From Candidatus Gastranaerophilales bacterium (lineage in GTDB: Bacteria; Cyanobacteriota; Vampirovibrionia; Gastranaerophilales; Gastranaerophilaceae), in NCBI GenBank assembly GCA_944322755.1, contig CALUPY010000013.1, positions 1 through 61,535 on the forward strand: 61,535 nt of DNA, given 5' to 3'. The position numbers and the translations under genes were made by a program. Below the pieces are notes generated by a model that saw nothing but the letters and a program-made list of their open reading frames with translations, had not been told where the DNA came from and ran no database searches. The number at the start of each line of letters is the position of its first letter. Within the stretch, counting starts at the first letter, position 1. Shown here piece by piece: positions 36,084-43,913 of this stretch.

Positions 36084-37079
36084 CTAAAGATTCTTTATTA
36101 CTTCATCGGTAAATTCTGTGGTCGTTGCGTTTCCGCCCAAATCCGCAGTTATGCATTTGCCTGTTTCGAGCACTTTCATCAATGCATTCTCAATTCTTTG
36201 AGCTTTTTCTTTTTCTCCTATGTACCGGAGCATATTGATAGCGCAGAGCAGAAGCGCTGTCGGGTTAGCCTTGTTCTGACCTTTGATATCCGGAGCAGAG
36301 CCGTGAACTGGCTCAAATACTGCGCAATCAGTGCCGATATTTGCGCCCTGTGCAACTCCGAGTCCCCCGATAAGCCCTGCTGTCAAATCTGAAACAATGT
36401 CACCGTATAAATTAGGGAGAACCAGAACATCAAAAACAGAAGGATGCTGAACCAGCTGCATGCAGAGATTATCCACCAGAATTTCTTTAAATTCTATTTG
36501 AGGATATTTTTTTGCAACGTTTCTTCCGCATTCCAGAAACAGTCCGTCTGTGAGTTTGCATATATTAGCCTTTGTCACGGCATGCAATGTTTTTCTGTTG
36601 TTTTTAACAGCATATTGAAACGCGTATTCAAAAATTCGCTCAGAGGCACTGCGTGTGATTATTTTTATGGATTCAGCGCTATTCTCGTCTATCTGGCGTT
36701 CAATACCGGCATATAAGTCCTCGGTATTTTCACGGAAAACTATCAAATCAACATTCTCAAACGGTGTTTTTATTCCTTTTATGTTTTTACAGGGACGAAT
36801 ATTTGCATACAAGTCCAATTCTTTTCTTAAAGCAACATTTACACTTCTGAACCCTTTGCCGATAGGCGTCGTCACAGGGGCTTTCAGCGCAACTTTATTC
36901 TTTTTTATTGATGCAATAACACGTTCTGGCAGAGGAGAACCTTCTGTTTCTGCCACATCTGCGCCTGCCGGCTGTATATCCCAGTCTATTTCCACGCCTG
37001 CTGCTTTTATGATTTTTGTAACTGCGTTGCTTATTTCAGGGCCGATTCCGTCTCCGGGTATAAGTGTCAGTCTGTGCAT
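36084..37079 (-). CDS. NAD-dependent isocitrate dehydrogenase family protein
   Basis: The 331-residue protein belongs to the isocitrate/isopropylmalate dehydrogenase family: LIPGDGIGPEI at the N-terminus, RENTEDLYAGIE, NLYGDIVSDLTAGLIGG with metal-binding Asp residues, and FEPVHGSAPDIKGQ. FRSVNVALRKELDLYANIRP has the S-x-N-x-x-LR signature that favours isocitrate over isopropylmalate. EPVHGSAPDI is the nucleotide loop typical of NAD-linked forms. It would oxidise isocitrate to 2-oxoglutarate, the substrate of the GDH at 29900. Homoisocitrate dehydrogenase is a less likely alternative. It overlaps the cinA-domain gene by 13 bases. Confidence 0.85.
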   Translation of the reverse strand: MHRLTLIPGDGIGPEISNAVTKIIKAAGVEIDWDIQPAGADVAETEGSPLPERVIASIKKNKVALKAPVTTPIGKGFRSVNVALRKELDLYANIRPCKNIKGIKTPFENVDLIVFRENTEDLYAGIERQIDENSAESIKIITRSASERIFEYAFQYAVKNNRKTLHAVTKANICKLTDGLFLECGRNVAKKYPQIEFKEILVDNLCMQLVQHPSVFDVLVLPNLYGDIVSDLTAGLIGGLGVAQGANIGTDCAVFEPVHGSAPDIKGQNKANPTALLLCAINMLRYIGEKEKAQRIENALMKVLETGKCITADLGGNATTTEFTDEVIKNL

Positions 37080-37621
37080 TTTTCATTCTCCCTTAAAAAT
37101 TCATTGAGCATGTTCAAAGCCTCTTTCGCAAACATAATTTTAACAAAACGCCTGCAGGTAAGAGGATGTACATTATACTGCTTTACTACAATTTTTTCTC
37201 TGTTTCCGACTCCTATGTAAACCAATCCGACAGGCTTTTTGTCTGTACAGCCGGTTGGCCCGGCTATTCCTGTTGTTGCTGCGGCATAATCCGCATCAGT
37301 ATGTTCAAGGAGTCCCTCTACCATTGCTCTTGCGGTCTGCGGACTTACTGCACCGTATTCATTTAAAATATCGTGACTTACTGATAAGTATTCTTCCTTA
37401 GCTTCATTTGCATAGGTGACAAAATTTGCTTTTATGTATTCGGAACTACCTGATACATCAGTAAGAAATGAGCTTAAAAGCCCGCCTGTGCAGCTTTCTG
37501 CTGTTGAAATTTTTTTCTTTGATGTCTTTAGCAGTTCTCCTGTTTTTTCTTCATCTCTGTTGAATAAAACCAGAGCCAGACATCTTAAAGCTGCTATTGT
37601 ATTTACAACAAATTTTTTCAT
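37067..37621 (-). CDS. pncC: CinA C-terminal domain protein (nicotinamide-nucleotide amidase)
   Basis: The PncC domain deamidates NMN in pyridine-nucleotide recycling. After a hydrophobic N-terminal stretch of ~20 residues (VVNTIAALRCLALVLF), the domain shows STAESCTGGLLSSFLTDVSG with the catalytic Ser/Lys neighbourhood, VSPQTARAMVEG and TTGIAGPTGCTDKKPVGLVY. The N-terminal CinA half is absent, as in E. coli PncC. The start is ATG 37621, two bases after the upstream stop, but ATG 37639 (MYRFTN) is possible; neither has a good ribosome site, which suggests coupling. The extra hydrophobic N-terminus is unusual. Confidence 0.85.
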   Translation of the reverse strand: MKKFVVNTIAALRCLALVLFNRDEEKTGELLKTSKKKISTAESCTGGLLSSFLTDVSGSSEYIKANFVTYANEAKEEYLSVSHDILNEYGAVSPQTARAMVEGLLEHTDADYAAATTGIAGPTGCTDKKPVGLVYIGVGNREKIVVKQYNVHPLTCRRFVKIMFAKEALNMLNEFLRENEKCTD

Positions 37622-37622
37622 A

Positions 37623-38309
37623 TTAGTGAACCGGTACATCTATGGGCTGTGTAAGCATAATGTCGAGAATCTGTCCTTGCGAGAGATTAACATTGTTTCC
37701 TTTTTTGAACAGATCGACAATAGAGTCACCTACGAGATAAAATGCTCCGCCTATGACACCGCCTACTGCTCCTACCGGAACGCAGACATACTGCAGATTG
37801 TCTCCTGTTCCTTTACCCCAGTCAATTGTTGTTCTTACTATTTTCTTTGTATTTGACCAGTTTTGCTGCAGTGCCCAGCCGTAATTTCCTCCTTCAAAAA
37901 TGCCGCCGTCAACGGTCAGGGATGGATAGTTGTAGATACCGGCAGTGACAGGGATTTGTCTGCCTGTAGTTGTTACAACGTGGTCAAATGTTACGTACAG
38001 AATAGCACTACGTGAAAGGCTTTTGGCCGGAATTATTTTATTTATAGTGCCGCGAAAAACCGAACCGGCAGGGAGTACGACAGTATTATTTACAATCTGG
38101 TCTTCTTTTAGCATTGCGTTAAATTCGTCGCCTGTATTGCCGATTTTAGTTGATATCGGGTCAATAAGTTCCAGTTTTAAATAAGTTCCTTCCTGTATTC
38201 TAATGGATTGAATATCAGCTTTTATTGTTCGGTTGTTATCCTGTGCAAACGCCGATGTATTCAAAAACATACCGAGCACTATCATTGCTGTCATTATAAA
38301 TTTTTTCAT
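37623..38309 (-). CDS. Secreted protein with P-x-G-S-x-F-x-G (TrbI/VirB10-like) strand motif
   Basis: The 228-residue protein has a signal peptide (IMTAMIVLGMFLNTSAFA, cut before QDNN). The mature part starts with a beta strand (GTYLKLELIDPIST) and has VVLPAGSVFRGTINKI (~77-92) then YVTFDHVVTTTGRQIPVTA, a pattern reminiscent of the VirB10/TrbI core (I-P-x-G-T-x-L-x-G ... T-x-x-G-x-x-I). A glycine-rich hydrophobic turn (GAVGGVIGGAFYLVG) follows. Similar motifs occur in the secreted proteins at 52380 and 54584. Exact function is unknown. Confidence 0.75.
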   Translation of the reverse strand: MKKFIMTAMIVLGMFLNTSAFAQDNNRTIKADIQSIRIQEGTYLKLELIDPISTKIGNTGDEFNAMLKEDQIVNNTVVLPAGSVFRGTINKIIPAKSLSRSAILYVTFDHVVTTTGRQIPVTAGIYNYPSLTVDGGIFEGGNYGWALQQNWSNTKKIVRTTIDWGKGTGDNLQYVCVPVGAVGGVIGGAFYLVGDSIVDLFKKGNNVNLSQGQILDIMLTQPIDVPVH

Positions 38310-38640
38310 AGTAAACTCTCCTCTTATATCTAGTGTCGCAGTTGCTGCCGGCTCTCTTGAAATCAGACGTTCGCCAAAAGCGTGGTTTTGACGAACACGG
38401 GCGCTGAGTTCGGCTTTGCCTCTCAGTGCGAGCCCGTCTGGTTTCGCTCAACGCAGCATGCAACTGCTCAGCTTTTCAAATGACACTCACCTACACTGCG
38501 TTTGGGAGACAGGCTCACTACTGCTCGCTTCGCTGTGCGTGTTCGCTTTGTCAAAAAATTCGTTCACGTCATTTCATTACTTATCACGAATTTTTCTCGG
38601 ACTGTCTTTTATTATTTTATAGCTAACAATAAAAAGACGC
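38310..38640. repeat. GC-rich hairpin repeat region (copy 1)
   Basis: This part of the 531-base gap before the GGDEF gene is richer in G and C than its surroundings and has no convincing frame. It holds a hairpin with loop GCGTGG (38369-38396: GTTCG-c-CAAAA / TTTTG-a-CGAAC), a second compound hairpin (38397-38437: ACGGGC...GCCCGT with inner CTGAG/CTCAG and GGC/GCC), and an inverted repeat AAAAATTCGT / ACGAATTTTT (38554-38563, 38586-38595). The AAAAGCGTGGTTTT core and following GGGC hairpin recur at 61472-61523. The remaining bases to 38841 show nothing notable. Confidence 0.6.
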
Positions 38641-38841
38641 AACATCTGCCGGTCAGGCAGTGTTTCTGTTTGTTTATTTGAACAAACTTTTTATCATATG
38701 TTTACACCTTTACAAAGCGTGTATTTAGTTGATACAATATGTAGACTTTAGTGTGAGTTTTACAAAATTCAACATTTTTATATTTTTTGTCAAAAAAAAT
38801 GTATGAGATGTTTTGTAGTAAATACTCAGGAAGGTGTAATT

Positions 38842-40689
38842 TTGGATTTAAACAAGTTAAATAAAACTGATAGTGCAGAAAGTCAAGGTATCACGGCTAA
38901 ACACACAAACCCGATACTGCCGGAGGGTCTTGTGTCCAAAATTAACAGTCTTAACAGCAGAACATCCGCAAACAGGCTTTATGCCGGATACAGCCAGAAT
39001 AACTGGATGCAGACAGCAAGTATAGATTACGCAGAGATTATCAAGTTCTTTAATGAAGTCATTAAAGATAAAGAAACCCAAAATGAGCTCTTTTATTCTC
39101 TGCACAATATCTGCGTAAACAGATTGAATGCAATGTTTACGGCTTTTGGGGTTTTTAATGAGCAGTCAAGTTATATTAATTTGAAAATTATTGATAAAAT
39201 AGGGTCGACATTTACCTCAAGAATCTTGATTAACGGGCATGGAACCCCGATTGAAAATTGTTTTACCTCAAAACAAATTACTTTTAATCCAGACAGTGAT
39301 TTTTTAAATATTCATTATCTTACGAACTCAGGTGTAGGTATTATTCCTCTGTGTGTCATGGATAAATGCGACGGTGTTTTTCTTGTCGGGGACAGCAATT
39401 TTGAATCTTCTGTTGAAATTTATAAGTTAATGGCCAATTATCTTGCGCTTTTTGTTCAAAACAAAGAACTCTCGGCAAAAGTTATGCTGAACACCCATAC
39501 TGATGCTCTGACAAATTTAAACAATCACAGAAAGTTTCAGGAGATTCTTGCGCAGGAGCTTGATAAAGCCAACAGAACCGATACAAAAACCTCTATTGTT
39601 ATCTTTGACATAAACAATATTTCGCAGATAAACAGGGATTTCGGCCCTGCCAAAGGCGATGAAATAATAAAAATTGTTGCTGACAAAATTAAACAGAATG
39701 TAAGAAACAATGACACAGCGGCAAGATACGGCGGAGATGAGATTGCTATTATTCTTCCGGAAACGGATTCTGCCGATGCAAAATATCTTGCTGAATATCT
39801 GACATATGCACTTTCCTGCTGTCTCGTGGACGACGTCGGACCGATAAAGGTTTCTGTCGGTATTGCCACATATCCCGATGCGACAAAAGACCAGGAAAAG
39901 CTGCTTATCCTTGCAGAGCAGGCAATGTATATTTCAAAAAGCAAAGGCTACAAAAACGGAATGTCCACTATCGTATCGTCCGATGATTTTGATTTCTGGG
40001 ATGATATGGCTTTAAGCTCCTTTGCTTCTATTATTGCGAAACGGCATTCACAAATAGGCATCAATTTTGATGAAGAGCTTGTTAACAAATTCCACAATGA
40101 AGAAATTATTTCGCAGAACCATCTGATTGAGGTGGTAACGTCGCTCGCTTCTGCTATTGACGCAAAAGATGAATACACAAAAGGTCATTCTTCTTCTGTT
40201 TCAAGGTACTCTGAAGCTCTTGCCCGAGCATTAAATCTTCCGGAAAAAGATGTTGAGCGTATAAAATTAGGTGCGCTGCTTCATGATATTGGGAAAATAG
40301 GTATTCCTGAAAATGTCTTAAGAAAGCCATCGAAACTCACTGATGAAGAATGGGAAATAATGAAACAGCATCCTGTTATTGGTGCTGAAAAAGTCTTGCG
40401 TCCTAATGAGTCACTTCATGACCTTATTCCGATGGTTAAATATCATCATGAACACTGGGATGGAACAGGATATCCGGAAAAACTAAAAGGTGAAGAGATT
40501 CCTCTTACCGCGAGAATAGTTTCGGTTGCGGACGCCTACCATGCTCTCATTAGCGATAGACCGTATAGAAAAGGGCTGTCTGTTGAGAAAGCCTGTGAAA
40601 TTCTGAAACTCGGTGCGGGCATACACTGGGATGAAAGGCTTGTCAGGGCGTTTATTAGCATTGCACCGTCGCTCGCGACGAAGATATAA
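38842..40689 (+). CDS. GAF-like/GGDEF/HD-GYP cyclic-di-GMP signalling protein
   Basis: I start at TTG 38842 because AGGAAGG lies 7 bases before it; ATG 38803 has no ribosome site. The 615-residue product has a GAF-like sensor (~45-215), a GGDEF domain (~225-380) and an HD-GYP domain (~425-600). The active loop reads ARYGGDEIAIILPE, and RNND five residues before it is a canonical RxxD product-inhibition site. HD-GYP keeps LLHDIGKIGIPE and YHHEHWDGTGYPEKL, the metal and GYP motifs. It may both make and degrade c-di-GMP; GGDEI departs from GGDEF/GGEEF at the last residue. A terminator follows. Confidence 0.92.
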   Translation: MDLNKLNKTDSAESQGITAKHTNPILPEGLVSKINSLNSRTSANRLYAGYSQNNWMQTASIDYAEIIKFFNEVIKDKETQNELFYSLHNICVNRLNAMFTAFGVFNEQSSYINLKIIDKIGSTFTSRILINGHGTPIENCFTSKQITFNPDSDFLNIHYLTNSGVGIIPLCVMDKCDGVFLVGDSNFESSVEIYKLMANYLALFVQNKELSAKVMLNTHTDALTNLNNHRKFQEILAQELDKANRTDTKTSIVIFDINNISQINRDFGPAKGDEIIKIVADKIKQNVRNNDTAARYGGDEIAIILPETDSADAKYLAEYLTYALSCCLVDDVGPIKVSVGIATYPDATKDQEKLLILAEQAMYISKSKGYKNGMSTIVSSDDFDFWDDMALSSFASIIAKRHSQIGINFDEELVNKFHNEEIISQNHLIEVVTSLASAIDAKDEYTKGHSSSVSRYSEALARALNLPEKDVERIKLGALLHDIGKIGIPENVLRKPSKLTDEEWEIMKQHPVIGAEKVLRPNESLHDLIPMVKYHHEHWDGTGYPEKLKGEEIPLTARIVSVADAYHALISDRPYRKGLSVEKACEILKLGAGIHWDERLVRAFISIAPSLATKI

Positions 40690-40783
40690 GTTTAAATTGC
40701 CTGTATTAAAAGCTTTTAAAAAAACGTTGTTTTATCATTGAACAATAATATGTTCTTTGGGTATTTTAAACTGTTGCATATAA

Positions 40784-40818
40784 AAAAGAGGACTTTACCG
40801 TATTTAAAGTCCTCTTTT
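40784..40818. terminator. Bidirectional terminator
   Basis: Perfect 14-base stem AAAAGAGGACTTTA / TAAAGTCCTCTTTT (40784-40797, 40805-40818) between the convergent GGDEF/HD-GYP and response-regulator genes. Confidence 0.9.
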
Positions 40819-40837
40819 GATATTTTTTTCTTTTTTT

Positions 40838-41590
40838 CTAGTTTATTCTCTGGAACATATATCCTATACCGCGTGCAGTCAGAATGAGTTCCGGATTGGC
40901 CGGGTCTGTTTCTAGTTTTGAACGTAATCTTGAAATGTGTACGTCAACAACTCTTGTGTCAATCCTGTGATCCGGCGGATATGCCCATACATACTGAAGG
41001 ATTTCGTTTCTTGAGTATGCCTGGCCTGAATTGTTAACGAGCAGTTCAAGAAGGCTGAATTCCATACCTGTCAGTCTGATACGTTCGTTCTTTCTGAATA
41101 CCTGGCGTCTTGCTGTATCGATTTTTATGTTGCCTGTTGTGATAACGTTCTTTGTAACTTTGCCTGTTGCCGGAGCAATTTCTCTGTTAGTGGCCCGTCT
41201 GAGTACTGATTTTACACGTGCTTCGAGTTCTTTAGGGCTGAACGGTTTAACAACATAGTCATCAGCGCCGAGTTCCAGACCGGTAATTCTTTCCGAAACA
41301 TCGCCGAGTGCTGTTAATATAATAATAGGAACATCAGATGTTCTCCTGATTTCGCGGCAAACACCGTAACCGTCCATTTTGGGCATCATAACATCCAGAA
41401 CAACAAGATCCGGATTTTCTTTATTAAATACGGCTACTGCCTCTTCTCCGTCTGCAGCTGTAACAATGTCGTAACCAATCATTCCCAGACGGGTTTCAAG
41501 AATTCTGCGAATACTTGCTTCGTCATCCGCAATAAGGATTTTTTGTTTTGATTCGCTTTGTTCATTTAGGGGTTCACTGTTTGGACACAT
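40838..41590 (-). CDS. rpaB: OmpR-family response regulator, RpaB/Ycf27-like
   Basis: The receiver domain has ILIADDEASIRRILETRLGM, the phospho-acceptor Asp in LVVLDVMMPKMDGYGVCREI, the conserved Thr in IIILTALGDVSERITGLELG and Lys in DDYVVKPFSPKELEARVKSV. This last stretch and MIGYDIVTAADGEEA are close to cyanobacterial and chloroplast RpaB (Ycf27). The winged-helix output domain follows (LTGMEFSLLELLVNNSGQ, RVVDVHISRLRSKLE). In Cyanobacteria RpaB binds HLR1 boxes and controls light-stress and redox genes; here the lineage is non-photosynthetic, so its targets must differ. No histidine kinase gene is adjacent. Start ATG 41590, 250 residues; TTG 41596 is possible. Confidence 0.88.
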   Translation of the reverse strand: MCPNSEPLNEQSESKQKILIADDEASIRRILETRLGMIGYDIVTAADGEEAVAVFNKENPDLVVLDVMMPKMDGYGVCREIRRTSDVPIIILTALGDVSERITGLELGADDYVVKPFSPKELEARVKSVLRRATNREIAPATGKVTKNVITTGNIKIDTARRQVFRKNERIRLTGMEFSLLELLVNNSGQAYSRNEILQYVWAYPPDHRIDTRVVDVHISRLRSKLETDPANPELILTARGIGYMFQRIN

Positions 41591-41702
41591 GTTCAAAAAC
41601 CTATCTTTCTATATCCACTACTTCTAATTTAGACGTATTATTAAAATTGAAAATATTACAAATTATTTACTTTCTTTAAATTATATTACAAGAAAATTAA
41701 AA

Positions 41703-41731
41703 TTGCAATAGATTTTTGGTAGTGCTATAAA
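41703..41731 (+). promoter_or_regulatory. Probable sigma-70 promoter of thrS
   Basis: TTGCAA (41703-41708), 17 bases, TGcTATAAA with the -10 TATAAA at 41726-41731 and an extended-TG. The thrS ATG is 33 bases downstream with AGAGGAAG before it. No T-box-like leader is seen. Confidence 0.6.
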
Positions 41732-41763
41732 GGTATTATGGAACATTAAGAGAGGAAGTAAAA

Positions 41764-43713
41764 ATGTCTAAAATTCAGGTAAGTTTACCCGACAATTCAA
41801 AAATCGAAATCGAAAACGGTATGAGTGCACTAGATTTAGCTGAACAAATCAGCAGCGGTCTTGCTAAAAATGCTGTTGCAGCTAAGATTAACGGCGAATT
41901 GAAGGATATACGAACTACCCTGACAGATGGTGATAGTGTACAAATACTGACCTCTAAGGACTCTGAGGCGCTTTACGTGCTCCGCCATTCGACCTCGCAT
42001 ATTATGGCACAGGCTGTTATTGCTCTTTTTCCGCAGGCAAAACTTGCAATAGGACCGGCTATTGAAAACGGTTTTTATTATGATTTTGACCTTGACGGTC
42101 ATACATTTGTTGAAGACGATTTGAGAAAAATTGAAGAAAAAATGGATGAGATTGTAAAACAGAATCTCCATTTCGAAAAATATATTATTCCCGATGTTGA
42201 TGCTCAAATTGCGGAATTTAAATCACAGGGCGAAATATACAAAGCTGAATTATTAGAAGAGCACAAGCATCACAACCCTACTCTTTATCTTACAAAAGAT
42301 AAAGACGGAAATTCTCTGTTTAACGACCTTTGCGCAGGCCCGCATTTGCAGAATACATCATTTATTAAAGCGTTTAAGCTTTTGAAAGTTGCCGGTGCAT
42401 ACTGGCGTGGAAATGCAAAAAATAAAATGCTCCAGAGAATTTATGCAACTGCCTTCTGGACAAAAGACGATTTGAAAGCATATTTAACAATGCTTGAGGA
42501 AGCGGAAAAACGCGACCACAGAAAATTAGGAACCCAGCTTGATTTGTTCTCTACCCGTGACGAACTCGGTGCAGGGCTTGTTCTGTGGCATCCGAATCTT
42601 GCTGTTGTCAGAGAAGAAATAGAAAACTACTGGAGAACAGAACACAGAAAAAGAGGATACGTTATTGTAAACACTCCTCATATCGCAAAATCAAAACTCT
42701 GGGAAATTTCAGGTCATGCTGACCACTACAGGGAAAACATGTTCTTTATCCAAAAAGAAGAGGACAGTGACGAACAGTTTATACTAAAACCTATGAACTG
42801 TCCGTTCCATATCCTGATTTATCAGGCAAACAGACATTCCTACCGCTCATTGCCTTTGAGAATGGCAGAACTCGGAACTGTTTACAGAAAAGAACACTCG
42901 GGCGCACTTGGCGGTCTCACACGCGTACAGGGATTTACGCAGGACGATGCGCACATCTTCTGCACACCCGAACAGCTTGTCGATGAAATCAACGAAATTA
43001 TTGATTTTGTTGCTGATACGATGGCTATTTTTAACATGAAATTTGAAGTCGAGCTTTCGACAAGACCAGAAAGCTACATCGGCGAAATCGAAAACTGGGA
43101 CAAAGCCGAAGCCGGACTAAAAGAAGCAATGGAACGCCGCGGTATGAAGTATGAAATAAACGAAGGCGACGGCGCATTTTACGGTCCGAAAATCGACTTC
43201 AAAGTTAAAGACGCAATCGGCAGAACATGGCAATGCGCTACAATCCAGCTTGATTTCAACCTGCCCGCACGTTTTGACCTGAAATATCAGGACAAAGACG
43301 GTCAGATGAAAACTCCGCTTATGCTTCACAGGGTTGTATTCGGTTCTATGGAAAGATTCCACGGAATCCTGATTGAGCACTACGCCGGCGCATTCCCGCT
43401 CTGGCTCGTTCCGACTCAGGTGGCTATTGTGCCCATTTCAAATGACAAACACCTCGATTTCGCAGAAGAAGTATATAAAAAGCTTCGTGCAGCAGGTATA
43501 AGAGCCAGCCTAGATGACCGTTCCGAAAGTATGAACTACAAAATCAGAGAAGCTCTGCAGAATAAAAAAGTACCTTATGTCGCAGTAGTAGGTGACAAGG
43601 AAATCGAATCAAATTCTGTTGCAATCAGAAAAAGAGGCAAAGGCCCTATAGGCACACTGAAAGTTGATGAATTTGTATCAGCGCTGCTGGCTGAAATAAA
43701 GGACAGAGTTTAA
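41764..43713 (+). CDS. thrS: Threonine-tRNA ligase
   Basis: ThrRS charges tRNA-Thr. The 649-residue protein has the full bacterial layout: TGS domain (~1-62), second additional/editing domain with HSTSHIMAQAV (the HxxxH zinc/editing motif, ~78) and CAGPHL (~195), class II catalytic core with LKPMNCPFHILIY, YRKEHSGALGGLTRVQGFTQDD (motif 2 region) and GSMERFHGILIEHY (motif 3), then the anticodon-binding domain starting WLVPTQVAIVPI. The ATG follows AGAGGAAG. Codon use is ordinary. Confidence 0.98.
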   Translation: MSKIQVSLPDNSKIEIENGMSALDLAEQISSGLAKNAVAAKINGELKDIRTTLTDGDSVQILTSKDSEALYVLRHSTSHIMAQAVIALFPQAKLAIGPAIENGFYYDFDLDGHTFVEDDLRKIEEKMDEIVKQNLHFEKYIIPDVDAQIAEFKSQGEIYKAELLEEHKHHNPTLYLTKDKDGNSLFNDLCAGPHLQNTSFIKAFKLLKVAGAYWRGNAKNKMLQRIYATAFWTKDDLKAYLTMLEEAEKRDHRKLGTQLDLFSTRDELGAGLVLWHPNLAVVREEIENYWRTEHRKRGYVIVNTPHIAKSKLWEISGHADHYRENMFFIQKEEDSDEQFILKPMNCPFHILIYQANRHSYRSLPLRMAELGTVYRKEHSGALGGLTRVQGFTQDDAHIFCTPEQLVDEINEIIDFVADTMAIFNMKFEVELSTRPESYIGEIENWDKAEAGLKEAMERRGMKYEINEGDGAFYGPKIDFKVKDAIGRTWQCATIQLDFNLPARFDLKYQDKDGQMKTPLMLHRVVFGSMERFHGILIEHYAGAFPLWLVPTQVAIVPISNDKHLDFAEEVYKKLRAAGIRASLDDRSESMNYKIREALQNKKVPYVAVVGDKEIESNSVAIRKRGKGPIGTLKVDEFVSALLAEIKDRV

Positions 43714-43767
43714 AGAAAACCCTCCCCGTAAAATTGGGAAGGGTGAGCACTAAGTACAAGCAATCAG

Positions 43768-43818
43768 AAGAGTTGAGGATTTACTATGCCAATATAGTAT
43801 ATGCCTCAACTCTTTTCA
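43768..43818. terminator. Terminator-like hairpin after thrS
   Basis: AAGAGTTGAGG (43768-43778) and CCTCAACTCTT (43804-43814) form an 11-base stem followed by TTTC; the 25-base loop contains a second stem (TACTAT / ATAGTA). Between convergent genes. Confidence 0.7.
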
Positions 43819-43913
43819 TTATGCTTTATATTTATGTTTCTAATAATTTGTTATACCAAAGTATTATTTATGTTTGAACTTTGTAAAAAGCGGTAGCAGA
43901 AATTGTAAGTTTC

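Noticed and set aside
37623-38309. TrbI/VirB10-like motif as evidence of a conjugative element
   Set aside because: No relaxase, coupling protein or other type IV secretion gene is in the window; the motif match is limited to a strand pattern.
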